From assembly GCA_012845835.1 (NCBI GenBank), contig JABAKD010000024.1:3390061-3454060 (forward strand): 64,000 bases of DNA, read 5' to 3'. The notes beneath the pieces are model-generated. The model was not told the DNA's origin. It searched no databases and was given only the letters and a program-made list of their open reading frames with translations. Shown one piece after another: positions 22,229-35,500 of this stretch (positions within the stretch are counted from its first letter, which is position 1; the number at the start of each line of letters is the position of its first letter). Position numbers and translations under genes: made by a program. The DNA comes from Undaria pinnatifida (taxonomy: Eukaryota > Sar > Phaeophyceae > Laminariales > Alariaceae).

Positions 22229-25200
22229 GTGAGTCCGATGATTGGTGGGCGTCGTTAGTCGCCGTGATTGGTTGGTTTGGTTTGGTTGGGGGATGTGTTG
22301 CTTGAGAGTTGTGATGGTTTGGTGTGGGGTGTGTGATATGGTTCGGTGTGTCGTTACTGTGCGCACTTGTTTGTTTGGCTTCTTGGATCGGCTGTTTGGT
22401 TTTGATTGATTGGTTGGTTTGGTTTTGGGTGTTTTGATAGGGTTGTCGTTCGTTTAACGTGTGTTTTGGTGTTTTTTTTTTTTTTTTATTCCTTCAGTTC
22501 CTTCTATTTTTTTTTCATGACCTTTTCTTGACCCACACGCTTCTTGCATGTGGGTTGTGGATGGGGGGCGATCGGTTACTCTCGGTTCTAAGGGAGTTAC
22601 TGTTTCGCGGATCCCGTTGTCAGTTGTGCGTGCTCCAAGGTCCATATTCCAATCTCCAACCTCTAATATCGGTTGTCCAACCCGTCCTCCTATCCATCGT
22701 CCGATCTTCATATGACCAATTTCCTACCTCCGAGACTTGCTGCATGCACATGCCATTCTTACTCTTTAACAAACCCTATATTATATTGGTTCTTTATACA
22801 ACTCGTCACGTTACAAGTTATGTATTCCAATCTCCGATCTCCGTTCCTTATCCAGTCTCCGATCTCCCGTTATTTTGTAATGGTTCCTTGCCATTTGCTC
22901 TATCAAATACCAAATCTCCGGTGCCCAGCATCCAGCCTCCCATGTCAATATCACGATGTCCAATGCATCCAATGTACACTTTGGAATCTCCCATCTGCGA
23001 TCTCAACATTGCACATCTCACCAGTAGCCTTTGCGATGTTCTCACCCCACAAGTCATACCAGATAAAAGTACCAAACGTATTTCAGTATTTCGATGTTTG
23101 AGGTGGTCCGCACATTTTTTTCATCAGTTTTTCCAAAACGCGGGGCAACGCCACGCTCGGGTCGGAGCGTTAGCCTGGGTTAGGGGTAGGGTTGGGGTTA
23201 GGGTGGGTCGACGCCCTCTCGCGATTTGACTAAAGAAGAGCACAAAAACACGAAAAAAACAGCTTAAAAACCTCTGTAAAGTTAAATATATTTGGTACTT
23301 CGTCTGGTGCGAGTTGTGGGATAAAGCCGGTAATGGCGCCTCCATCTCCCATCTACTCCACGCTCCAATCTCCGACCGGAGACGTACAATCTCCGACCGG
23401 AGACGTACAATCACCGACCGGAGATCCCCAGTCTGCGACCGATGATATCATCAGTCTCTGATATCTCACCGCACCACAAACCGACGAGTGGTTCGAGGGG
23501 ATGACGCGTCTTGTTCCCCATCCATTTGAAGAATCCGTCTCCTATCTCCAACAAATCCCAAGTCTACGATCTACAATCGATGATCTGTCAAGTATCCGCT
23601 CTTCGATCCCCAACCTTCTCCAATCTCAATATCGGGAGCCAATAGCCAAAGCAAAAGGTGGCTGGGCGGCCAGCTGCGCTTGGTTATGCGGCGTGGGAGG
23701 GTCGCAGGGGCGGGGGAGGGAGGGGGTGGGCGCCGCCGCCGCCATCTAGTCTGTGCTGCGGAGCGTTATAGTTATGCTTCGGCGGCAACGGCAATGATAC
23801 CGTGGTTGTAACGGCGATGGCGCCATGGTTGCACACATCTGACATATGATCTATATGATCTATCCCACTTGATGATCTACACATTTCAGGAGAGATCTGT
23901 ATGGTCTAACTCATGTTACCGGGTGGGACCCGTACGATCTGCACGATCTGCATGATCTAACATACGTTTCCAGGTTGGGATCTGTGCTCTCTATGTACAG
24001 ACCCTGGACAACATCTAAGAACGGCAAATGCAGCATCTACTGTAGATGATCTTGATCATGGTTTGTCCTATGTGTGCATGGTTGCAACGGCTGATGAGAC
24101 GTGTGCTACTCCAGAGTTATTGGATCCTATGTTGTGACTATTGGCTAGATTGTGGCGTTGAGTTGCTGTGAGAACAATGAGTTAACGTGAGAACAGCGAC
24201 AGCAACAGTTCCGGGGGTAACAGCTATAATACCGCGGCGGTCACGACTATAGGCGCGGCGTAGCGGGATGATGCCGTGACGGTAACGACCTTTGCATGGC
24301 GGTGGCAGCTGTGAAATATTACACGATGGTACCATGGTTGTGTGACACTTGTGTGATCGCTAGTGTCACTGCGGCGGCGACAGCTATGCGTCGGCTAAGG
24401 TAACGGCTATGGCGCCACGGCGGACACCGCTAGATGTCATGCCTCGGTCGTCTCTGTCGTTTCGCTATCATACCACCCCGTCCCTCGCTGAGAGCTGCAA
24501 ACCGCTCTCCCTGAGCGCTGCAATGAATGTCTCTCGATTGAAGTGCTGCTTGGCCTTTTGTGTTTATTTGTTTGTTTAGTTGCTTGTTAGTTCTTGTGTT
24601 GCGCTCTTCGCGTGGTGGAATGCTTAGGAAACAGCGCGTCCTCCCACCACCCCCTCCCCTTCCCCACAACTCCCAATCCTACCCCCATGCCGACCCTACT
24701 TTCCACCCCGACCCCCAACCGGACGCTAACTCAAATTCTGCCCCATGCGCCCACCCCCACCTCGACCCTCACCCCACCTCTAATCCCCACCGCCACTTCT
24801 AATTCAACCACCCCGACTCCAGTGCCGACCCCAACTCCAAACCCCTCCTCAATCCCACCCCAACCCCCACCTCCACCCCCACCCAACCTCCCATCCCGTC
24901 CCTCATCCGTCCGAGCCCCGCCCCGACCTCGCGCCCCACCCCAATCCCCACCCTTACTTGAACCCCCTCCGTCAGTTAGACGCTCTACCCATGGAACTAT
25001 TTTATTCACGTTACTAAAGTAGCTCAACGGGTACAGCTTCTAACTTGCATCCCCCCCCCCAACCCCCATCCCCAACCCTCACTCGCAACTCCCACCCTCA
25101 ACTTCCACCACCCCCGTGCCACCTCTCTATTCTATACCTCTCGCCCCTCATCGTTGTTTTATTGGTAAGCACAGGTATGTGTGGTGGCGGGATTGCCAAC

Positions 25201-26489
25201 GTCGGGTTTGAAGGCCACGCTCCTGAACAACATCGAGGCCTACCTTGGCCGTCAGTTCGGGTGCGCCATTAAGTGTACATCGGTATCGGCATATATTGTA
25301 ACGGTCGGTAGTTGTGACGGTCGATAGGTGTAACGGTCGGTAAATGTAACGGTCGGAAGGTGTAACGGTCGGTAGGTGCAACGGTCGGTAGGTGTAACGG
25401 TCGGTAGGTGTAACGGTCGGTAGGTGTAGCGGTCGGTAAGTGCAACGGTGGACAGGTGTAACCGTGAACAGGTGTAGCGGTCGGTGGGGGTAACGGTCGG
25501 CAGGTGAAACGGTCGGTAGATTTAACGGTCGATCGGTGTAACGGTCGGCAGGTGAAACGGTTGGTAGGTGGCACGGTTGGTAGATGAAACGTTCGGTAGT
25601 CGTAACGGTCGGTGTGTTCAACGATCGGTGGATGTAGCTGTCGGTAGATGAAGCGGTCGGTAGGTGTAGCAGCCCGTAGGTGCCGCGGTCGGTCGGTGCA
25701 GCGGTCGGTAGGCGTTAAGGTCGGCAGGTATCACGGTGGGTAGGTGAAACGGTCGGTGCGTGTAACAGGGGGTAAATGTAACGGTCGGTGGATGTAATGG
25801 TCGTGGAGGTGTGGCGGTCGGTAGGTGAACCGGTCGGTAGGTGAACCGGTCGGTAGGTGAAACGATGGGTCGGTGTAACGGTCGGTGGGTGAAACGGTGG
25901 GTTGGTAGAACGGTCCCTGCGTGGAATGGTCGGTTGGTAGAACTGTCGATAGGTGTAACTATGGGTAGGTGCGGCGGTCAGTCGGTGTTACGGTTGGCAG
26001 ATGTCACGCTCGGCAGGTAGGGTATTTGCGGGATACCAAATTAGGTTGGGTAGGAAACCATAATAGTATTTGTGTTGAAACCGACGGATGTGATAGCTTT
26101 AGACGAATCCAACCCACGAAGTAGATTTGAACTGCAAAAAATGGTCGCCGGCTTGAATACTATTTTGATACTTTGAAGTATGTTTTACTACTCAAACACA
26201 TTTGGTATGTCGCAAACGCGCTAGTGTCACGGTCAGTAAGTGTGACGGTCGGTGGGTGTAACGGTCGGTAGGTGAAACGGTCGGCAGGTGGAACGGTAGG
26301 TAGGTGGAACGGTCGATAGGCCTAGCAGTTGGTAGATGTAACAGTCGATGGGTGTACAAGTAGCGGTCGTAGTTGTGTCGTTAGGTATAGTGGCGGTTGG
26401 GTTGTCGATGAGTTTCTCTGTCGGTAGGCCTGTCAGCCGGTGTGATGGGTAGGGTTGGCAGTCGGGGCAACGGTCTAAAGGGTTGCCGG

Positions 26490-26521
<32 letters not shown>

Positions 26522-29500
26522 ATTGTTGTTGTTGTTGTCGTTGTCGTTTCTTGGTTGTCGTTTTTGTATTTTGATGTTTGCTGACGTCGTGTTGCCTCTT
26601 ATCATGGGACACTACAGACCTGTACGGAACTATTGACGACACAGGACGGTGCTTGTGTTTCTGTGTTCCTCCTTACGTCCTTCCTCCTTAACGGTCTTTC
26701 GTTAGTTTCATGTTTCTTTTCTCGTTTCCCCTTTTTCTCTTGAAAACGAACAGCCAAGTGATGAGGTCGTCTGGGGGGGTGGCGTCACACGCCCTGGAGC
26801 TGGCTGCGGTCGCTGAGGAGATCAGCATGGGATACATGGACGTGCTGCAGAAGCGCCCTGTGGCTGGGACATATTCTCATCATACTGCCGGGGTAAGAAC
26901 TGAACTTCATGTCAGAGTAGTTCAGACAAGTGCCCTGACCAAGCAACGCGAGGCAGAACTTTCTGAAACCACCCTTCGCAAAGCTGGTTCGTTACAGTTG
27001 CAGTAAGTGTTGGTTGAGCAAGGGTACATTTGAACCATTTGTTGGATATTTCGATTTTTATTGCTGAACAGTAAATATGTCGGTTGACAGCGCTCTTAGC
27101 ACTTGACGTGTTAATACAGCCGTCAACAATTTTCCCACACCAAAATCTGATGTATGTCGTCGGAAGAGGCCAGCAACCTTCCCCTTGACGGTCATCCCCA
27201 CCCTGACGGACACCCGTCAAAGAAATTCCCGCACTAAACCAGTACGTTACGTCTACCAAGAGACCTTGACGGGTCAATTTTTTTCCCGTTGACGGACGTT
27301 CGCCCGGTTGACGGACATTCATCAAGGAAATTCCCACACTAAAATTGGTATATAACGTCTATAAAGAGACCTTGAAGGGTCGAAACTAGAGGCACCCTTG
27401 CCCCTTGACGGAATTCGCCCGTTGACGGACATCCATCAAAGAAATTCCCAGGCTAGAACTAGTATATTACGTGTAAGGAGACCTTGAGGAGTTGGAACTA
27501 GACCGTCATCCGACATGGTTTTATAGATTTTTTTTTTAAATCCGCCAGCTGTAAGGTCGATAATTTAAAGGGTCGATAATCATCTTTGCAAGCTGCTTGA
27601 TGCACCGTCTCCTGGCATCTTTGGTCGCAACGTTTTTTTTTTATATATCCTCTGGCGGATGCAGAAAAATGACCACACTTCCACTTATTTCCATACTTCG
27701 AAGTACATACCAGGTATCGTGTCAGTGTAACTCAATTGCATTCGCACTCGAGCGCTAGCTGGCGTATCCTTCGGTTCCCATAGCAATGGCAGCGCGATCT
27801 GTCCCTACCGGTGGTCACCGTACGGATGCGTTATCGTCGCAACGGTGGTTTCGAAAGTCTTTCGTTAGGGCGCGGTTTGAGTTCGAAGCTCGCATTCGCT
27901 CGAAATACGCAAGCGAGAAACACGTCCGGTAGTGCGTAGTGCACGTAAAAAACACGACCGATAGTGCGTAGTGCACGTAAGAAACACGACCGATGGTGTT
28001 CAAAGAACAAAAAGTGAAAACACGGCGGCGGCCCTGGTCACCGAGTATGCTCTAAAAGCCTCTTCCATACAGCAGAAACCAAACTATCCTCCCCCAACCC
28101 CCCCCGAAAAGAACACAACGCTTCTGCTTTTTTTTATTTTTCTAATGAGTAGACGAAAAAAGGAACAAATTTAACCCTGACACAAGCTGTAGAAACCAAA
28201 AACCGAATATTTCCTCCGCCCCCATTTTTTTTAAAGAAATTAAGCGAAGCATAACAGCGCGCGTCCGATATTTTGGTGTGATCAAGAAGGTGAAGCAGGA
28301 CGGCGGTGGCTTTGGTCAGCGCGCCTTGGCCCCGCTGGCGAGGGGAGGGGCAGGAGGCGGTTCTTCGGGGGCGGGGGGAGGGGCCGCGCCGGGGTGGGAT
28401 GGGGAGGCCGGGAAGGATGTGCTGCGCCGGTCGGAGCTCGACCCATTTGTTGAGGTGTCTGAGACTGTCGGCGGCCCTGCGAAGCTGGAGCGTGGGTCAG
28501 GGTGAGTGGGCGGCTTGGGGTTGGCGTTAGGGCTAGTGCTTCCCTGCTGTGGAGGGATTAGGGTTTGCTAGGGGTACGAGTATCTGGTGTGGCAGGGGTA
28601 GGGTTGTTGTGGTGGCCGGGTTGGGTTTCTGCTGTGGCAGGTTGAGGGTTAGGGTTAGGGCGAGTGAGACTATCGGTGTAAGTGAGCGTGTTGGAGAGGG
28701 GGTTGGGGTTGGGGACGTTTTTGCTGTCGCAGGGTTAGGGTTGGCGTTGCTGTCGCGGTCGTTTAGTTAGAGCTATTGCGACTGAGGCTATCAGCGTAAG
28801 TGGGCGTATTGGAGAGGGGGTTGGGGTTGGGATGCTGTTGTTGTGGCAGGGTTCGGGTTAGCGTTTCTGTTGCGGTGGTAGGGTTTAAGCTGTTGAAGGT
28901 TGCGCTGCGGCGGTCGGGGTTAGGTCCCTTCGTGGAGGTGACTGAAGACTATCAGTGGCCTGGCGAGGCTGGAGCGTGGCTCAGGGTAAGTGGGCGTGTT
29001 GAGGGGGGGGTCGGGGATACAGGTGGGTTGGGTTACTGCTGCTGTGGCAGGTTAGATTTGTAGGGTTAGGTTTGTTTTGGCAACGTTGGGGTTACTGCAG
29101 CTGTGGCGGGGTTAGGGATTTTGCTGGGGCAGGGTAGGGTTAGTGCTACGGAAACTGTGAGTGGCCCGGCGAGGCGGGGGCGTTGGTTGGGGTAATTGGG
29201 CGAGTTGGGAAGGGGTTTGGGGTTACTCGGGGTTAGCGGGGGTTAAGGTTGGGGAGAGGGTAAGGTTTTGTGCTGTTGCCGTGGCGAGGTTCGAGTTGCG
29301 GAAACTGTGGGCAACCCGGCGAGGCTTTGAGCGTGCGTTGGGGTGAGTGGGCGGGCTGGCGTTAGGGTTGGGTTACTGCTGCCGCTTGCCGTGGCGAGAT
29401 CAATACGGCAAACTTCAAATGGCTTCGTTTTTGCTTTCTCTTATTTCTTTACGAACTGTTTTGTGTTGTGCAGGCCGCAGGATGGAGTGGTGGTTGGCTT

Positions 29501-32500
29501 TAACCTATCTCAGCCTGTGATGGAGGCGACTCGGCGCTCGCTTGCGGCAGATAAGAGGTATGTTTTTTTTTTTTATGGGGCTTTTTCTTGGCTATTAAGT
29601 TAACGCCTTTTCAAGTGGCAACCCGTTTTGTTGGGACGAATTACTTGAAAATAGTATAGCAATATAGTTTGGAGGGTTAACCCGTTGGGTAGGGGCTTTG
29701 AGTTCGCTGATTGTAAGTCGCCTCTAATTATTTGTTAGCTATTTTGTTGGCTACAGTACGCAATATAGTTCGTTGCGTGTGGCACGTTGCGGAGTTTTTG
29801 GGTCTTGTGCGTCTGTCCGACGCTTCTGTGGCTCGACGCGTGTTTTTATGATTTGTTTTTTACGTCAACCGCCCGCAATAAAAATGTCATAATTGTATCA
29901 TTGTTAGGCATACGTCAGTTGTTGATAGCTGGCGTAAAAGTGACGAGAGGAAAGCGCCAGAGAGCGTGGGTTAGCAAAACTCGGTAAGAATTGACGAGCG
30001 TAAAAATCTGAAACGTGGGATTTGCTGAACCCTATGCGTGATAAAAACGAAGGCGTGTACCGTTGGGGAAGAAGGAAAGACACCTGTGACCACGGCTTTT
30101 ATCCAGAAGGTCACTGAGGAGGGCAAAAGCTCTTACGGGTTGAGCTCGGTAGTCGGAGTGATTGTTAACAAAAAAAAGGCTTTTACTCACGCTACCCAAC
30201 TAAGAACTAGCCGTGAAGTGAAGAAAAAACATTTATTTTCACGGTTCATGCACCGGCTCGCGGGTCGGTTTGTGATGTGCTCCAAAACCCGCGTATCGAG
30301 TCGGGTTTGGTCGGGAGGTGTTGGAAATCTCACGGGTCGATTGGGGTCGGGCCAGGAAGTTTTCAAGCATTACGGGACGGGACGGATCACCCTGGCCCCG
30401 TCCGATGACCCACGGGAAGGGATCCGACCCATGAAAAACCCCCAAAAAAAAGCGCTGCAGTCCCCCGTTCTCGGCCTTCGGAGACCAAAAAGAAAGAAAA
30501 CGCACTGGTATACAGTACCGGACACCAAATAAGAAGACATAATTATTTACCCAGGGTGGGTTTCTTATTTGGGTAAAGGAGGCGTTCTTACACTTTTTTT
30601 TTTTTTGCCCCAGCGTACCGGCTCTTTATTTTATTTTTTTTCCGTGGTATTTCAGCCCTTATTTTCTTGTTTTTCGCCGTTTCTCATTGTCGTAATATGG
30701 CTCTTAACGCCGTTACCGAAACCCGTGCTGGGGGGAAAATTACTTGAAGAGTTAGTATAGATAGGGGTTTGGGGGCTCTAAAGGGGTTGAAGCGGATACC
30801 CCAATATGCTTGCAACTGTCGTGTCGTCAACCATGTGCGCTGGTGAACGGCACAATATAGAAAAAACGTACCAGGGACCTGGTAAATTATTTTCGGACGT
30901 TTTCGGTCGGACGCCGCGGATCTCCGACTCGACTCAGCTTTCCCCTACCCACCCCCTCTACCCCCCCCCCCCTGCTGGTATACGTCCACACCCTGGACAA
31001 TAGGTTCCAGGTCAACAGGCAATCGGTAGGATCCTATTCCAATAGGAGGCCTATTGTTGCTTGTGATAGGTATCGATTGGCACTTTTCAAGCTTATTGTG
31101 GCGGGCAATAGGTATCGATGGACACCTTCGTTGATCTATTGTTCGGCCAATATTGTATTTGCATGTAATATCGAAACCTATCGGTGAAACAGATAACTAT
31201 CGATAGGAATTTCCAGAGCTTGCCTGTTCGGGCGATAGACTATTGGGACTGCGAGACGATACCTACTGTTTCTAACGATAGGTATAGATATACATTTAAC
31301 CAAACCTATGGTTTCGGAAAATGAGTATGGGCCCAAATTAACGAAGAACACGGGAAATCGTACTTCGATTTAATTTTTTTAATTTCATGAAGAATACACG
31401 AAAACATCGACGCTGCTTCTCATCAAGGAACGGCGTAGTGCGTTCTAGAATAATAAAAACGCAAAAGGGTAGACGAACACCCGTGGGCAACGACCGAGGC
31501 GAGCGATGGCTCACGTCCTCCCCGGAGCGCCGCGGCTGGCGGCAGATTGTTTTTGCCGGCAGCAGCTAGGAGGCTATAGCTCTAGGCGTCTCTTGAATGG
31601 GCTGGCGCCGCCCGGCCGCCCCACACGGGCAGCAACAACGGGGATATAGCGGTCGAACTTCTGTGCGAAGTCGTGATGTGGTAGTTGGTCGTGTAACTTT
31701 CGAGGTGCAGGGCGACGAAAAACTGGGTTTGCGCCGGTCTCGATTGTGTTTGAGGCGTCGCAGGCGGTCTAGACTGCTAAGGGCCTTCGGAGACCGCGCT
31801 GCGGCTGCTCCGGTGGTCCTACCTCTCGCAATGGTGCCTTCTCGCCTTTAAATCAGCCGACGACATGGCACAAATTCGCGTGGCCGGCTTCGGTTACATA
31901 TAGAACATGCCATGCCTTGGTGCACAAACTCCCCAAATTGAATTTCGATTTTCGACGAAATTCGACAACAAAAGTATTTTTTACTTGTGTATTTGATTTT
32001 TCGTGACAATTCTGAGAATGCCTGCTCGGTGATTCATTTTTTTCACCAATCAGATGCAAGTTAAATGAATTTCTAAGAAAGACATCGAATTTCGATTTGG
32101 CAAGTTCCTCGGTAATCTGGGCCCTATCGATAGACCTTTTACAATTCTATTGTTTCGGGCGACAGGTATTGACAGATCTTTCACCATTCTTTTGTTTCGG
32201 ATGATAGGTATCGGTACGTAGACCTTTCGCGATTGTATTGTTTCAGTGTTGGAGAGTAAAGGCGCTCGAAGACAACCCGTCTCGGTGCAATCAACTCTTG
32301 TTCGCCAGTCATCATCCACACCGCACGCCCCTCCAGCCCCGCGGAGAATGCCTGAAAACGGCGCTGTCTGTCCTTTTTGTGCCCTAAGAAGCTCAAGGTG
32401 GGTGGTCTCAACAAGGTAGTAGTACTTTTTTGTGTGTTCGACGCGAAGCTCATGCCCGCAGTGTTGTAGAGCGACCTGTTTGTGTGCCGTTGGGTTCCTT

Positions 32501-35500
32501 CGTATACCCTGGATAATATCCTATCGAATAGGCTGTTGGGCCAACAATAGGTCGGCAACTATGAGGATCGATACCTATTGCGGGGCACAATAGCTCGGCT
32601 TCGGGGTCTATCGATAGGTATTGTAAGCATCAATAGGGTAAGAGCAGTGGCTATAATAGCCTATCGTGCGACCGATGTGCTTGCGAAGGTGTATATCGAT
32701 AGGCATCTTGGGCACCAACATAATTTGAAAATGAATCCCAACAGGCTATCGTTCGAACAACACCTTTTTATCGCCACCAATCAATACCTATTGGTTAAAG
32801 CGGTAGGTGTGCGATGATATCGATCGATACCTATTGCTCAATGTATTAGGTTTGCAAGGGTAGCGATCGATGCCTATAGCCCATTTTAATAGGTTCTCAA
32901 GGGTATCGATCGATACCTACTGATAATCTTGTACATTTACTCGCAAGGGTTTCGATCGAAACCTACTGCTTGTAAAAGCATACCCTCGTATTGATTAGTA
33001 CATATCATATCTACGAGTATACGTACCGCATACCCCGGGCTATTGTTTGAAGCAATACCTTGGATGATATCATATCAATACGTACCTTGACCTGCTCCTT
33101 GCCTTCTGTTTCAAAACAGCAGATTTACGATAATATTATAAAAAATTAAAATATGTTTTTATCGATAGGTTTGTGAGGATTTCAATCGGTAGCTGCTGCT
33201 GCTGCTGTTGAACAAAAACACCTCTCGCTTTTTTTTTCGAGGCTATCAATCATTCCAATTCCTATGAACCTATTGGGCAAATAAATAGGTACCCATTGAT
33301 AAATTCACCCTCCTGGTGCAGGTTACAATAAGGGTTGATATTCAATACACCAACTCGACCCCACCAACTTGTGGACAGACCAACAGGCGTCCTCAATACA
33401 TGGACTATTGTACGGGGCTTTATACCTACTGGTTATAGCAATAAATATCGATCGACAATTTCACTGACCTATTGATCAAACAAGAGGTATCGATCGACAC
33501 TATTGGTCACAGTAATAGGTATCGATCGACAGTGTGACATACCGATTGTAAGAACAATAGCCTATTGTGCCGATTTATGAGAACCTATTAGTCGAAGAAG
33601 TAGGTATCGATAGACAGATTCATACACCTATCTAAAGAGCAATAGGCTATTGTACCAATTTCTCTGGACCTATTGGTCAAAGCAATGGGTATCGATTGAC
33701 AAAATGGCGTACCTATCGAAGGTTTCAATAGGTATTCGATATGCCATACCCCATCCTATTGACATCCAATAGGCATTTTCCATAGGCTATTGTCCAGGGT
33801 GGGATACGTGTTCCCGTATTCTTGAACGCCTCTGTTGGACTTGTTATTGTGTGGGAAAACGGCACTCCGGAGGGTCGAAAGGCGCATATATTGATGCAGG
33901 CGTACAGGTTTATCAAGAATAGAGCTTCCCCTCCCCTATCTTTCCTCTCCACCCCCGCCTCTGCTATATAATCCCCTAATCCCCCACCCACCCCCCCTGT
34001 CTCTGGTCGTGGCCACACCAGAAATAACGAAATATAGAAGCCGTCATCCAACATGCAAGAATGTGCGCACATGGTGCGAAAGTCCGCCTCCCAAATTGTT
34101 GTTGGTAAGATGCAGGTCGCCCTTCATGCTACTCGCCGAACACCTCACGGCGTTTCGCGCTTGGTGCACGCAATGCCTGCGTGGTGGGTGAAAACCCGAC
34201 GTACTTCGTCCTGACATTTTAGGGATGCAGGGGTCGATGGTCTCAAGACTACGGCTATGTATGAAATGAGTACCCCCCCCCCCACCCCGCCCCCGCGCCT
34301 CTATGTCATACCCTATCCCCGCGATAGTAGTGTACCCATTTGAAGACCATTCGGTCTAAGACCATAGTAGAGATAGGACCAAGTACATTGGCTTGTCAAG
34401 AAGAAGAAACTACTTGGAAATTAGTGTATAGAGAATTTTGGCAGTAGGTAGCAGATAAGACCATGGTAGAGATAAGACTACCTAAGTTGGCTTGTGGCGG
34501 GCTGGTCTTAAACTGGGTACATCACTGTATCCTTGAACGCAAACCTGTGTTGGTTTTGCTATTGTATGGAAAAACAGCACACCGGAGGGTCGAAAATCGC
34601 ACATACTGTTGCGGGCGTACAAACTTAACAAGAACGGGAGCAGCGGCGGAGTGGACCGGGATTTGGAGCTAGGGGGGCATCTTTGGCCACTGGAGTCGGT
34701 CTGCCAGGTCAACAGAAGCTTTCAGCAGCTCAAGCAACGCAAGGTGTGGATCCCGCCGTCTCGCTCGCTCTTGGATTTGTGAGGCGTTTTTATGAGTTTT
34801 TTTTTTTTTCCTGGGGCTTTTCGTGTGGGGGGATTTCTTGCTTGTTTTTTTTCGATCGCTGATACTCCGCTTGCTTGATGGGGTGCTGCTTGATTGATGG
34901 GGTGCTGCTTGATTGATGGGGGGGGTTGGCGTGCTAGGGAATGAGCCAGTTTTTCGTTGCTCGTAAGGGTTTTGCTTGTTGGGGCTGTTGAATGAGGCTT
35001 TCCCTGAGGCTTTTCGTTCAGTTTTTTTGTACGAGTTGTTTTGCTGGCGAACTTTCTTGTTTTTTTGCTGCGGCCGTGGGTTTGCCTTTTTTCTCTCTGT
35101 CGTTCGCTGGCTGGCCTTTCGTTTTTTTTTGCGGAAGGCGCGGAGGGAGGGGAGCAGGGAGGCGGGCGTAGGGGTCTGTCTAGGATGGGATGGCGTTTTC
35201 GCGTAGTTTGATGGTCTGCGCTGGGGGTGTGTGTTTTATGTTGGCGCTGATTGTTGATGCCGAGTAACTCATGCTCACGCTTGCGGCAGAACGCCGAAGG
35301 ACAACCCGGCTGCAGCGCATTAAAAAATTAATCCTACGTTTTGCGCGATGACTGAGCCATACATTGCACACCTCGTTGCATGATCGTTGCATGACAGGTC
35401 ACGACCTAGAGCATTTAGATCCTATAGCTGCCGTCATGAGATGTTGTGCAGGATCTGTCTATTTAGATATTATAGATCATATAGCTGCCGTCATGAGATG

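Noticed and set aside
23160-23210. Possible telomere
   Set aside because: GGGTTAGGGGTAGGG is short, irregular and internal. The same holds for the GGGTTAGGG words at 28.5-29.2 kb, which are better explained as a local simple repeat.
22459-23229. 256-codon open frame in ligase intron 1
   Set aside because: Starts in a poly(T) run encoding Phe/Leu and continues through CCAATCTCCG repeats; no domain and no splice phase that would link it to the neighbouring exons.
25148-25621. 157-codon Arg/Pro/Leu/His repeat protein
   Set aside because: Translation of the 16-bp minisatellite, which stays open because 16 is not a multiple of three.
25290-26360. CRISPR array
   Set aside because: The units are contiguous 16-mers without unique spacers; other arrays in the window have no spacer structure either, and the genes are eukaryotic.
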